Part shown: positions 27,560-35,807 of the stretch, piece by piece | Numbering within the stretch: position 1 is the stretch's first letter | Layout of the letters: every line of letters starts with the position of its first letter | Source: Actinoallomurus liliacearum | Lineage (GTDB): Bacteria > Actinomycetota > Actinomycetes > Streptosporangiales > Streptosporangiaceae | Reading direction: 5' to 3' | Assembly (NCBI RefSeq): GCF_039542035.1 | Contig: NZ_BAABHJ010000040.1 | Span: 62,001-126,000, forward strand | DNA length: 64,000 nt | Notes under the pieces: generated by a model | Told to the model about the DNA's origin: nothing | What the model saw: the letters and a program-made list of their open reading frames with translations, nothing else | Database searches by the model: none | Position numbers and translations under genes: made by a program

Positions 27560-27577
27560 TTGTCACCTCGGTGACAA
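27560..27577. promoter_or_regulatory. Perfect palindrome, operator candidate
   Basis: TTGTCACCTCGGTGACAA: two 8-base arms with a 2-base centre, 19 bases upstream of the kinase start and 126 upstream of the acyl-AMP ligase start in the divergent region. Confidence 0.55.
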
Positions 27578-27596
27578 CCGGGCGAGCTGCATTACG

Positions 27597-28733
27597 GTGC
27601 AAGACGTGAGAAAGCCCCGGCTGCCGCGCGGGCAGCGCGCCGACGTCCTGCTCGCCGCGGTCGTCGGCGCGGTCGTCGCCTTCAGCACGGTGTGGCACGC
27701 CGGGGGCTTCCGCCCCGTCCACCCGCGGGCGTACGCCATGATGGCCGTCGGTGTCGCCGCGCTCGCCATCCGTCGCCGGGCGCCGGTCCTCGCGGTCACC
27801 GTCGTCGGGGTGTCGACCGCGTACTACTACATCGGCCCGTTCCCCGACGGTGGGGAGATGCTCACGTTCGCGGTCGCCTCGTACCTGGCGGCGGCGCAGG
27901 GGCAGCGGGTCGCCGCGTACGTCGGGACCGCGGCGGGGCTGGCGGTGTTCGGCTGGGCGGAGTTCGCCGTCGGGCCGCCGCACGGCGGGCGGTTCCTCGG
28001 CGTCCTCGCCTGGGTGCTGGTCGTCGTCATCGCCGGTGAGGTGACGCGCTACCACCGGGCGTACCTGAACGAGGCCCGGCGACGCGTCGCCGAGGCCGAG
28101 CGCACCCGCGAGGAGGAGGCCCGCCGGCACGTCACCGAGGAACGGCTGCGCATCGCCCGCGAACTGCACGACGTCCTCGCCCACAAGATCTCGCTGATCA
28201 ACGTGCAGGCCGGAGCCGCCCTGCACCGGCGCGACCCCGAGCAGGCGTACGCCGCGCTGAGCGCCATCAAGGACGCGAGCAAGGAGACCCTCCGGGAGCT
28301 GCGCACGACGCTCGGCGTGCTCCGCCAGGTCGACGAGGCGCAGCCGCTCGCCCCCGCGCCGTCGCTCGACCACCTAGACGAGCTGATCGCCCAGACGAAG
28401 AACGCCGGGCTGCCCGTCGACCTCACCGTCTCCGGCGAACGCGCGCCACTGCCGTCACCGGTCGACCTGGCCGCCTACCGCATTGTCCAGGAGGCCCTCA
28501 CCAACGCCGTACGCCACGCCGGCCCGGCGACCGCGACCGTCCTGGTGCGGTACGACCCGGCCCAGGTGACGGTGGAGATCGCCGACGACGGGCGCGGCTC
28601 CGCCACCACCGAGGGCAACGGCATCCGCGGCATGCGCGAACGCGCCACCGCCGTCGGCGGCACCCTGACGACGACCAACCGCCCCGGCGGCGGCTTCCTG
28701 ATCCACGCGACCCTCCCCCTAGCCCCCGCCTGA
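27597..28733 (+). CDS. Sensor histidine kinase, NarL/DesK type, orphan
   Basis: 378 residues. N-terminal four to five membrane helices (to about 145), a coiled coil (NEARRRVAEAERTREEEARR), HisKA_3 phosphorylation box (RIARELHDVLAHKISLI, His in ELHDV) and HATPase_c with N-box (AYRIVQEALTNAVRHA) and G-boxes (DDGRG, GNGIRGMRERA). GTG at 27597 or 27606. No response regulator follows; the gene ends five bases before a 53-bp direct repeat. A partnerless NarL-type regulator lies at 37312 and is the obvious candidate partner. Confidence 0.93.
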   Translation: MQDVRKPRLPRGQRADVLLAAVVGAVVAFSTVWHAGGFRPVHPRAYAMMAVGVAALAIRRRAPVLAVTVVGVSTAYYYIGPFPDGGEMLTFAVASYLAAAQGQRVAAYVGTAAGLAVFGWAEFAVGPPHGGRFLGVLAWVLVVVIAGEVTRYHRAYLNEARRRVAEAERTREEEARRHVTEERLRIARELHDVLAHKISLINVQAGAALHRRDPEQAYAALSAIKDASKETLRELRTTLGVLRQVDEAQPLAPAPSLDHLDELIAQTKNAGLPVDLTVSGERAPLPSPVDLAAYRIVQEALTNAVRHAGPATATVLVRYDPAQVTVEIADDGRGSATTEGNGIRGMRERATAVGGTLTTTNRPGGGFLIHATLPLAPA

Positions 28734-28737
28734 CGAT

Positions 28738-28790
28738 CCCGTTCTTGATCCCTGGCGCCTGCTGCTCCCTATGCACACCGATCGCCAGCG
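28738..28790. repeat. 53-bp direct repeat, left copy
   Basis: Identical over 53 bases to 31430-31482. Begins CCCGTTCTTGATCCCTGGCG and ends CACCGATCGCCAGCG. Flanks, with the other copy, a 2.6-kb segment of small regulatory genes. Confidence 0.9.
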
Positions 28791-28812
28791 GATCCGCGGT
28801 ACGGAGTCGGCT

Positions 28813-29238
28813 CTATCGCCGGCCCACCGGTGAATCGAAGAGGACGAACTCGGCGCGTACCGTCTTGCCGTTCGGACCGGGGTGGATGGTGACGCGAGCG
28901 AGTTCTTCGGCGATCCACAGGCCGAAGTGTCCGACCTCACCAGGGAGATCCTGCACGGGGAGTACGGGCGAGGCGTCCGTGACGTCGAGGATGACGGTGG
29001 GCTCGGGTTCCGTCCGTACCGTGATGGCCAGCGTTACGGGGGCCGAGCCGTGGGCGAGGGCGTTGGTCACCAACTCGCTGGTCACCAGGATCGCGTCTTC
29101 GACGAGATCCGCGTCCCACCCGGCCAGGACGGTGCCCGTCAGCGCCCGGGCGGTGATCACGGCTTCGGGGTCCTGATCCAATCGGCACACCCACTGCCGC
29201 TGTTCGTAAGGGACCTGCGTCTCGCCGTCGGTGACCAT
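28813..29238 (-). CDS. RsbW/SpoIIAB-like ATP-binding protein
   Basis: 141 residues, a stand-alone HATPase_c domain: N-box LVTSELVTNALAHGSAPVTL, then DVTDASPVLP and GHFGLWIAEELARV. Such anti-sigma-kinase-like proteins are numerous in actinomycetes and usually pair with helix-turn-helix regulators, as here. Start ATG 29238 has GGAGG six bases upstream. The G1 box is weak (DVTDAS rather than DxGxG), which may reduce kinase activity. Confidence 0.85.
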   Translation of the reverse strand: MVTDGETQVPYEQRQWVCRLDQDPEAVITARALTGTVLAGWDADLVEDAILVTSELVTNALAHGSAPVTLAITVRTEPEPTVILDVTDASPVLPVQDLPGEVGHFGLWIAEELARVTIHPGPNGKTVRAEFVLFDSPVGRR

Positions 29239-29266
29239 GTACGACCTCCATCGATCGTGGCTGGTG

Positions 29267-29572
29267 TCAGTGGGTCGGACTGAGGACCTGGATGATGCGG
29301 GCGGCCGCGATGTCGAGGTTGTCGACGTGAGCGATCCGTACACCGAATGACCACCGGAACCACCACAGCCCGGCTCCGTCCGGCCCGACGGTGATGTCAT
29401 CGTTCAAGGGCGGGGTCGTCGGGTTGACCACCCGTACGGACGGGGCCTTGCAGGAGCCCATGACGCGGGCGTACCAACCCTCCGCGCGCAGTCTCTCGGC
29501 GAGCATAGTGAGATGGGTGATCGGCTTGCCGCCCGGACTTGACGGTATTTCGCCATTAGGCACGCTTTTCAC
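29267..29572 (-). CDS. Hypothetical protein next to ATP-binding protein
   Basis: 101 residues, no membrane segment. Contains LAERLRAEGWYARV, NPTTPPLNDDITVGPDG and LWWFRWSFG. Runs into the ATP-binding gene with a 28-base gap, so they likely form one transcript. GTG at 29572 follows GAGGGG very closely; a second GTG at 29563 has better spacing. Family not recognised. Confidence 0.65.
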   Translation of the reverse strand: MKSVPNGEIPSSPGGKPITHLTMLAERLRAEGWYARVMGSCKAPSVRVVNPTTPPLNDDITVGPDGAGLWWFRWSFGVRIAHVDNLDIAAARIIQVLSPTH

Positions 29573-29726
29573 TTCCCCTCTGTAGCTAGGTCGTCGCTTC
29601 GCGTGTTCCGCCCCCTCAGGTCACATCGGCGCGTCGAGGTGCAGAAGTCGTCGAACGCGTGAAGACCGTGATGGCTGGCGACACCCGGTGAATGTCGTGA
29701 ACCCGCTGCACTACAGGAAGGACGCA

Positions 29727-29742
29727 ACCTAAATTTCTAGGT
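29727..29742. promoter_or_regulatory. AT-rich inverted repeat upstream of regulator
   Basis: ACCTAAATTTCTAGGT: 5-base arms (ACCTA/TAGGT) around an AT-rich centre, 24 bases before the regulator start; could be its promoter or autoregulatory site. Confidence 0.35.
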
Positions 29743-29765
29743 GAATGAGTGACCGGAGGTAAGGC

Positions 29766-30804
29766 ATGGCATCGACTGGCAGCCCTCTCGCCACCTACCT
29801 GCAGCGAGCGCACTGGAAACCTCGCGACTTAGGTCGCGCCATCAGCGCCTGGCTGGACTCTCGGGGCCGCGTTAGCGAACGAATCCATCCCACAACGCCG
29901 TACTCCTGGACGAAACGCGACTATTGCCCATATGAGCCGTACCCGCAGATCGCTGCCGACGTTCTCTCGGCTCGACTTTGCGAGATGGTCACTCCGGAAG
30001 CGCTGTGGCCTGGCCGCAGGGTAGCGAGTTCATCGCTGAGATCGACTGATGACAATCTAGGAATGTCCTGGTCGGTCGATGACGTGATCCGGCAAATGGA
30101 CGAGTTGATCGGTCACGGAACCGTCCGATACGTCGCAGCGTCGGGGAGTCGGCTCATAATCCCGGCGCTTGATGGCTTTCGAGGGCGCCCGCGACCGATC
30201 GGCGGCCTGCGCACCGACCACGTCGAGCCGCCGCTCGTGGAGCTGATCACTCGGCATATCGCCGACCTCCGCCGCCTTGACGACCGTGCCGGAGGCGGAG
30301 CACTCAGCCTCCGCTATGTGGACAACGAACTCCACGCGGTGCTGGATCTCCTGCGCAACGCCGTATGTCGCGCGGACGTGCATGATCGACTGCTCCTCGC
30401 CGCAGGTGATCTCGCCCAACTCTCCGGCTGGATGCACTGTGACGCCGGCGATCACGGCGCCGGACAGCGATATCTCCTGCTGGCCACTCGTGCCGCGCGT
30501 ACGGTGTCCGACTCACCCGACTCCAGGATTCGCGCACTCGCTCAGGAGAGCGCGGCCAACATGGTCGGGATGCTCGCGTATCAATCGGCATGGCTGCTAT
30601 CTCGTGCAGGCGCATCTGCTGAACCATGACCTTGAGACTGCCACGAGGGCAACGCGGGCAGCTCTGTCACGGTTGCCGGAAGTGCAATCCGGGCGCTGCC
30701 GTGTGCTCTTGCGCGGACTCCGGCAGGCGTTCGGACGCCGTGCCCGTAATCCCTACGTCGCCGACCTGCTTCCGGAATTGGATGCCGCGCTCCGCACTGC
30801 GTGA
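29766..30804 (+). pseudogene. Frameshifted TPR-type regulator
   Basis: The first 270 or so codons (from ATG 29766, GGAGG upstream) encode an actinomycete regulator-like protein: N-terminal HTH-like region (WKPRDLGRAISAWLDSRGR, SWTKRDYCPYEPYPQ) and helical repeats (LLLAAGDLAQLSGWMHCDAGDHGAGQRYLLLA). After about 30595 the reading continues only in another frame (AHLLNHDLETATRATRAALSRL, ARNPYVADLLPELDAALRTA, ending 30804), which is the normal end of such proteins. One indel near 30590-30615 therefore splits a gene of about 345 codons. Could be a sequencing error or a recent mutation. Neighbours are an ATP-binding protein and a GNAT enzyme. Confidence 0.75.
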
Positions 30805-30814
30805 CCATGGAGAC

Positions 30815-31291
30815 ATGACTCGCGCAATCCGACCCGAGGGGATTCTCATCCGGCCTCGTCCCTACGATCACCCTGATGCCGAACAGCTCGTACGCTCCCT
30901 GTACGCCGAGCAACTCAAGCTGTACGGATTCGCCGACCCTCCCGAAGCCGACCCGGAAACCTTCACCCCGCCGGAGGGTCTTTTCCTCGTCGCCTATGTC
31001 GAGGAAGCTCCTGTGGCTTGCGGTGGAATGCGGGCCCACGAACCCAGTGTCACGGAGATCAAAAAGATGTACGTCCGGCCGCCCCACCGCGGGCACGGCC
31101 TCGGTCGGCGAATCCTCGCCGAGCTGGAGAAGGCGGCCAAGGAAGCCGGAGCGACGCGCGCCATCCTCGAAACCGACGCCCGCAATCTCGAGGCGCTCGC
31201 CCTCTACTCCGGAGTCGGCTACGAAGCGATCGCCTCTTACCGGGACCGCGACGCTCGCATCAATCGTGCACTGGCGAAAGCGTTGCGCTGA
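30815..31291 (+). CDS. GNAT-family N-acetyltransferase
   Basis: 158 residues. Acetyl-CoA binding core: EIKKMYVRPPHRGHGLGRRILAELEKAA (motif A, RxxGxG) and ETDARNLEALALYSGVGYEAI (motif B). Preceded by IRPRPYDHPDAEQL at the N-terminus. Substrate unknown. ATG at 30815 follows the disrupted regulator by ten bases. Confidence 0.92.
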   Translation: MTRAIRPEGILIRPRPYDHPDAEQLVRSLYAEQLKLYGFADPPEADPETFTPPEGLFLVAYVEEAPVACGGMRAHEPSVTEIKKMYVRPPHRGHGLGRRILAELEKAAKEAGATRAILETDARNLEALALYSGVGYEAIASYRDRDARINRALAKALR

Positions 31292-31593
31292 GTCGTAATC
31301 GACGGAGAGGCAGGTCTCGTCCCGCTCCGCGTCATAGATCTCCGCGACGGAACCTGACCCCCCGCGAACGGCCCCGATGGCGGCTTCCCCGTCCACGCCG
31401 TGCCCGACTTGACGTGTGGTGCCATGCCACCCGTTCTTGATCCCTGGCGCCTGCTGCTCCCTATGCACACCGATCGCCAGCGATCACGCCGCGATCCCAG
31501 GTTCGTACGGTGAGGCCTGACCTAAGATCAGCCTGGCTTGTCCGGGATTCGCCCGGAAAGTGATGGTCAGTCACTGTGTCGAGGGGGTCTTGG
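31292..31593. other. Intergenic region with repeat
   Basis: 302 bases between the GNAT gene and the TMEM175-like gene. Holds the right copy of the 53-bp direct repeat (31430-31482). A minus-strand frame crosses it but lacks a convincing ribosome site or domain. No other gene seen. Confidence 0.6.
31430..31482. repeat. 53-bp direct repeat, right copy
   Basis: Exact copy of 28738-28790, same orientation. The flanking bases differ on both sides. Confidence 0.9.
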
Positions 31594-32259
31594 ATGACGA
31601 TCGGGGAAGTCGACGAACGGGTCCCGTCGGCCCCGGAGAGCACGCCGGCGCCGGGGCACACGCCCGAGCGGTTGGCGATGTTCACCGACGCCATCTTCGC
31701 GATCGCGATGACGCTCCTCGTGATCGAGATCAAGCGTCCCGAGGGCAAGGCGCTGAAGGACACCGCGAGTCTCTGGCGGTTCCTGACGCATGAATGGGAG
31801 TCCTTCTTCGTCTTCGTCCTGGCCTTCGTCCTGCTGTGGACCGTCTGGCGCAGGCACCACGTGCTGATGGACCAGGTCGTCCGCCTGAATCGCGCGTTCA
31901 CGGCCTGGCACGCGCCGTTGCTGCTGCTCGTCGCCTTCCTGCCGTTCCCGACGGCACTGATCGGAGAGGCCTTCGACAACCCGCTGGCGATCTGCGTGTT
32001 CGCATTGTCGGAGGCCGCGGTGCTCATCTGCGAAGGGGCGCTGAAGGAGATCGCGCACCGTACCCCGGTGCTGTCCGAGCACGCGGATCGGGCACAGGTA
32101 CGGCGTGGCGCGAACAGCTCCTGGGCGGTCGGCGCGTTCTTCGTGGTGATGGGCGCGCTCGCCTGGTCGGTGCCCGGCATCCCCGTCGCCTGGCTGCTCG
32201 CCCCCTTCGCCGCCGCCTACGGGGGCGCGCTGATCGAACGGCTGCGCCGGCAGCTCTGA
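31594..32259 (+). CDS. TMEM175-like (DUF1211) membrane channel
   Basis: 221 residues with six predicted helices. The first helix carries the family signature RLAMFTDAIFAIAMTLLVIEI, close to the RxxxFSDA motif of prokaryotic TMEM175 potassium channels (Thr for Ser). Later helices include FVFVLAFVLLWTVWRRHH, LLLLVAFLPFPTALI and VAWLLAPFAAAYGGAL. Bacterial members form tetramers with weak K+ selectivity; function in this host is unknown. ATG at 31594 chosen because GAGGGGG lies six bases upstream. Confidence 0.9.
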   Translation: MTIGEVDERVPSAPESTPAPGHTPERLAMFTDAIFAIAMTLLVIEIKRPEGKALKDTASLWRFLTHEWESFFVFVLAFVLLWTVWRRHHVLMDQVVRLNRAFTAWHAPLLLLVAFLPFPTALIGEAFDNPLAICVFALSEAAVLICEGALKEIAHRTPVLSEHADRAQVRRGANSSWAVGAFFVVMGALAWSVPGIPVAWLLAPFAAAYGGALIERLRRQL

Positions 32260-32273
32260 GCGGCCGCGAAGAC

Positions 32274-34439
32274 TCAGCGGCACTTCTGTGTGGAGCAGAT
32301 TCGTTGGGCGATTATCTCCTGCAGAATCCGCTGCACGTCCGATGAGTCCGTCGCGTGATACGCGGCGCCGTTGGTCTCCTCGGCGATGCTCTGCATCGTC
32401 TTCATGTCGACGGACGGGCCGAAGCCGATGGCCAGGACCGGGATCGGCCTGTCGGGATCGTTCTCCTTCTCGAGCGCGCGCCGCAGTTCGCTGAGGGAGA
32501 TGCCGGAAGGGTCGTCGTTCTTGCCGTCGGTGAGCAGGAGGACGTTGTTGTAATAGCCCTGCTTGTAGGTTTTCCGCAGCGAGCGGACCGCCGCGAGCAC
32601 GGTGTCGTACAGACCGGTGTCGCCGTCCGGCTTCGGTCGTACCCGGCCGAGCACGCCGAGGATCGCCTGACGGCGTGTGCTCGATCCCGCCCGGGTCGAG
32701 AGCGGCCCGATCGGCACGTCGACGCGATAGTCCCGGTTGCCGACCATGCGAGTGGAGAACGTCCACAGGCCGACATCGGTGTCGTCGGGCAGGGTGGCCA
32801 GTGCGCCGGTTCCTATCTTGGCGGTCGCCTGCAAGCGGCTCATCCCGCCGCGGACCGGCTCGGCCATCGACCCCGACACGTCGAGAACGCACAGCGCGCG
32901 GGCGCGCAATGACAGTTTGCTCCATACCTGCATCGTCTGCGTCACGTCGTCGGCCGACGGGGTCGGCAGCGCCCGCGGGATCTGGGTGTTCAGCCCGCCG
33001 GCGGCGAAGTCCTTACCCGGACGGCCGTCCGGGGTGCGGAAACCGAGTGCCTGGACGGCGGCCCGCGCCTGTCCGGTGTTCATCGCCTGCGCCAGCAGGG
33101 CCGTGGCGCTGACGCGGGTACGGTCGCCGGTGGTCACCGCGAACGGGTAGTCGAGGCTGAGCTGGCCCTCGCGGGGATAGAGCACGGCCGCCGGGTCGGT
33201 CGTGGCGTGGTTGTACTTCCACACCGCCTGCTCGGGAGCGATCAGCACGGGAGCCTTGCCGTCCTGCTTCCGGGACATGCCGGCGAGCAGGGCCTGTGTG
33301 GTCGGCGAGACGTTCTTCCGCACGTCCTGGACGAGTCGGCTGAAGATCGGGAGGGCGTTCGGGTCGCGCTGAAGCAGGACGCGGGTCATGGCGATCGTGC
33401 CGATGCCGGCCGCCTGACTCGCCGGGTCGAGGATCTGCAGCCGGACGGACTTCGCCGAGACGGCGGCCTTGTCACCGGCACCGGAGGAGGGCGCCGCCAC
33501 CGACTTGAGCAGCGTCTCCCAGCTCAGCGGAACCTTCTGCCCGGACATCGCGGTGGCGAGCGAGCGCGTCGTCGCGACGACGACCGGTGTCCTGGCCACG
33601 GAGAGCGGAGCCGGACCGCCCTCGGCCGCGCCCGAGGAGACGTGGGCCATGGCGAGCCAGATGGAGGAGTCGGGGATCCAGACATCCGGCCTGGCCGTCC
33701 CCGGTGCCGAGACCGCGCCGGAGAGCATTCTGGCCACTCCGGCCGGGTCCGCCGCCTGCACGCCGGCCTGGACGCACCTGCCGTCGATGGAGTGGTGTTC
33801 CTTGTTGAACGCTCGGGTGATTTCGACGATGGCCGGTGCGACCTCCGGCGCCGCAGCGACGTTCAGCGCCACCGGGCCGCCGCCGCACTCCGGCTTGCCG
33901 GACAGCGCGTACACGGCCACCCCGACCAGGAGCACCACGACGGTGCCCCCCGCGAGCAGACCGGTCAGCGCCCGGATCTTACGGCGCCGCGCGGCGCGAT
34001 CGTGTGTCACGTGGCCGGGACCGATGTCCCAGGGATCCGGAGGGCGGATTCCGGCACCGGTCGCGCCCAACCCGGCGGAGACCGCCGGGCGCTCGCGGGG
34101 TCCTGTGGTGGAGCGCTCGACGCCGCCGGCGGCGTCGTCGTGCCCGAACAGGTCGGGGCGAGTCACCTCCGAGGGCGTCGCAGGGGGCCCACCGTCGTCA
34201 TTCTCAGCGGGATACGAGGGAGTCACCGGGGCGTACGGAAGCCAGTCGGCAGGCCCCCCGCTGCGAGGTCCGCCTGTGGGCGCCTGGTCGTACGGCTCGT
34301 TCCGCCGGTCGCTTACAGGCGCGTGGTCGCTGCTCGGCGCTCCGTACCCGTCCGCAGGCGGTGAGGTGGACGTGTCACGGTCGTGAGGCGCCTCACCGCC
34401 GACCGGTGTCGATTCCTCGAACCCCACATATTCCGACAT
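32274..34439 (-). CDS. Membrane protein with substrate-binding and von Willebrand A domains
   Basis: 721 residues. Layout: cytoplasmic Pro/Gly/Asp-rich tail (1-150), one membrane helix (about 158-180, ALTGLLAGGTVVVLLVGVAVYAL), an extracellular periplasmic-binding-like domain (about 190-480) and a C-terminal vWA domain with a MIDAS motif DVSGSMAEP, a second site TGLYDTVL and LLLTDGKNDD. The substrate-binding plus VWA pairing is a known actinobacterial family of unknown role, probably metal-dependent ligand binding at the surface. Start ATG at 34439 is where the acidic N-terminus begins; an ATG at 34490 is possible. Convergent with the TMEM175-like gene. Confidence 0.88.
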   Translation of the reverse strand: MSEYVGFEESTPVGGEAPHDRDTSTSPPADGYGAPSSDHAPVSDRRNEPYDQAPTGGPRSGGPADWLPYAPVTPSYPAENDDGGPPATPSEVTRPDLFGHDDAAGGVERSTTGPRERPAVSAGLGATGAGIRPPDPWDIGPGHVTHDRAARRRKIRALTGLLAGGTVVVLLVGVAVYALSGKPECGGGPVALNVAAAPEVAPAIVEITRAFNKEHHSIDGRCVQAGVQAADPAGVARMLSGAVSAPGTARPDVWIPDSSIWLAMAHVSSGAAEGGPAPLSVARTPVVVATTRSLATAMSGQKVPLSWETLLKSVAAPSSGAGDKAAVSAKSVRLQILDPASQAAGIGTIAMTRVLLQRDPNALPIFSRLVQDVRKNVSPTTQALLAGMSRKQDGKAPVLIAPEQAVWKYNHATTDPAAVLYPREGQLSLDYPFAVTTGDRTRVSATALLAQAMNTGQARAAVQALGFRTPDGRPGKDFAAGGLNTQIPRALPTPSADDVTQTMQVWSKLSLRARALCVLDVSGSMAEPVRGGMSRLQATAKIGTGALATLPDDTDVGLWTFSTRMVGNRDYRVDVPIGPLSTRAGSSTRRQAILGVLGRVRPKPDGDTGLYDTVLAAVRSLRKTYKQGYYNNVLLLTDGKNDDPSGISLSELRRALEKENDPDRPIPVLAIGFGPSVDMKTMQSIAEETNGAAYHATDSSDVQRILQEIIAQRICSTQKCR

Positions 34440-34677
34440 ACCGCCACGACCCGGCCTCTTGCGGCGGTTTCCGCGCACGACTGTCCTCATCTCGACCGTC
34501 GGAGATACGACGCGGAACTGTAGCGCCTGGTACAAGTGTGGCAAAACGGGCTAAAGGAATAATCAGCGCTGAGTGACGAGGCATAACACTCGGGAAAGGG
34601 GCGCGCCGCCGGGTGGGTTCCTCCCGATACGGAGCTGATTCCGGCGGCTTCACCGAGTAATTACGCCGGCAGCCGCC

Positions 34678-35076
34678 CTACCGCTCGTAGCGCTTCAGGG
34701 CGTCCGGGGTGGCGGGCGCGAAGAAGTTGACCAGGTTGCCGTCGGGGTCGCGGAACAGCAGTGACCGGTTGCCCCAGGGCTGAGTGACGGGCTCGGTCAC
34801 GAAGTCGACCTCGAACCGCCGGAGGTTCTCGTACTCCGCGTCGACGTCCTCGACGCGGAACTCGATGATCACGCTCTGGTCGGCCGCCGGCCGGGGCGCG
34901 TTCGCGCCGAGCCCCTGCACCGTGCGGGTGCTCGCGATGGCGAGCGTCCCGGCCGGGGTGATGATCTCGGCGAAGTCGTCCGTGGACCGCTTGGCCGCCT
35001 GGCCCGTGGCCTTCTCGTAGAACTCGACGAGCCGGGCGACGTCCTCGGTGATGACGCGGATCGAAGCGAAGTGCAT
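34678..35076 (-). CDS. VOC-family (glyoxalase/bleomycin-resistance-like) protein
   Basis: 132 residues, two beta-alpha-beta-beta-beta units: MHFASIRVITEDVARLVEFYEKATG and SVIIEFRVEDVDAEYENL...RSLLFRDPDGNLVNFFAP. The DPDGNLVNFF end is typical. Metal-dependent enzyme or drug-binding protein; substrate unknown. ATG at 35076 with GGGAG six bases upstream. Confidence 0.92.
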   Translation of the reverse strand: MHFASIRVITEDVARLVEFYEKATGQAAKRSTDDFAEIITPAGTLAIASTRTVQGLGANAPRPAADQSVIIEFRVEDVDAEYENLRRFEVDFVTEPVTQPWGNRSLLFRDPDGNLVNFFAPATPDALKRYER

Positions 35077-35257
35077 GGCACGCTCCCAGTGGGTTCTGAC
35101 CTGTGATGATGCGACGGTAGAGCGAATACCGGACAGAAGCCGCCCGGTATTCGCCGGGACCTTTCCGTGACATGTGTGACATGCCGCGAAGTTTGAGGGT
35201 GACTGTCCGGGTAGGCGCGCTCAGAGACCTCTGAGCATCGATGGAGGGAGCGTCCAC

Positions 35258-35741
35258 GTGAAGGCAGTCGTCTACCGCGGTTCGAAGAAGGGTCGACCGG
35301 GTCAGGGTGGGCGACCGGGTGTGCCTGCCGTTCAACATCGCCTGCGGGTTCTGCAAGAACTGCGAGCGCGGGTTCACCGCCTTCTGCCTGTCGGTCAACC
35401 CCGGCTTCGCCGGCGGCGCGCCCGGTGACTCCGTGGTCGTCTACGGCGCCGGTCCGGTCGGCCTGATGGCGGCGTACTCCGCGCAGCTCATCGGCGCGAG
35501 CAGGGTCATGGTCGTCGACCACCAGAGCGACCGGCTCGCGCTCGCCGAGAAGATCGGCGCGATCCCGGTCGACCCCCGCAAGGGCTCACCCGTCGAGCAG
35601 GTGCTGGAGCTGACCGGCGGGGAGGGCGCCGACAAGGGCTGCGAGTGCGTGGGCTGGCAGGCGCACGAACCCCAGGGCGACGAGCACCCCGAGGTGACGA
35701 TGAACGATCTCGTCGCCGGTCGTCCTCAAGCCCGCCGCCTG
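35258..35741 (+). pseudogene. Decayed zinc-dependent alcohol/formaldehyde dehydrogenase
   Basis: A good start (GGAGGGAG then GTG 35258) encodes only VKAVVYRGS, then the frame changes and homology resumes in frame with 35307 at VRVGDRVCLPFNIACGFCKNCERGF (structural-zinc Cys cluster), jumps to GDSVVVYGAGPVGLMAAYSAQLIGASRVMVVD (NAD-binding Rossmann core) and ends at EVTMNDLV. Family members have 380-400 residues; here the segment with the catalytic zinc ligands, a middle part and the C-terminus are deleted. Several in-gene deletions plus a frameshift make function impossible. Confidence 0.85.
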
Positions 35742-35750
35742 ACCCGCGAG

Positions 35751-35785
35751 CCACCGGGGTCCCCTCCGTGAGGGGACCCCGGTGG
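35751..35785. terminator. Terminator hairpin
   Basis: Perfect 16-bp stem (CCACCGGGGTCCCCTC and complement) with a 3-base loop CGT, between the dehydrogenase remnant and the convergent serine hydrolase. Confidence 0.87.
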
Positions 35786-35807
35786 ATGCACGCACCGTCG
35801 ACCCGCC

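Noticed and set aside
30581..31468. Minus-strand frame beginning in the 53-bp repeat and covering the GNAT gene
   Set aside because: Antisense to a well-supported GNAT domain; no ribosome site or recognisable domain.
28738..31482. Attachment-site pair of an integrative element
   Set aside because: The repeats do not overlap a tRNA and no integrase lies between or near them, so att sites cannot be claimed; kept as a direct repeat.
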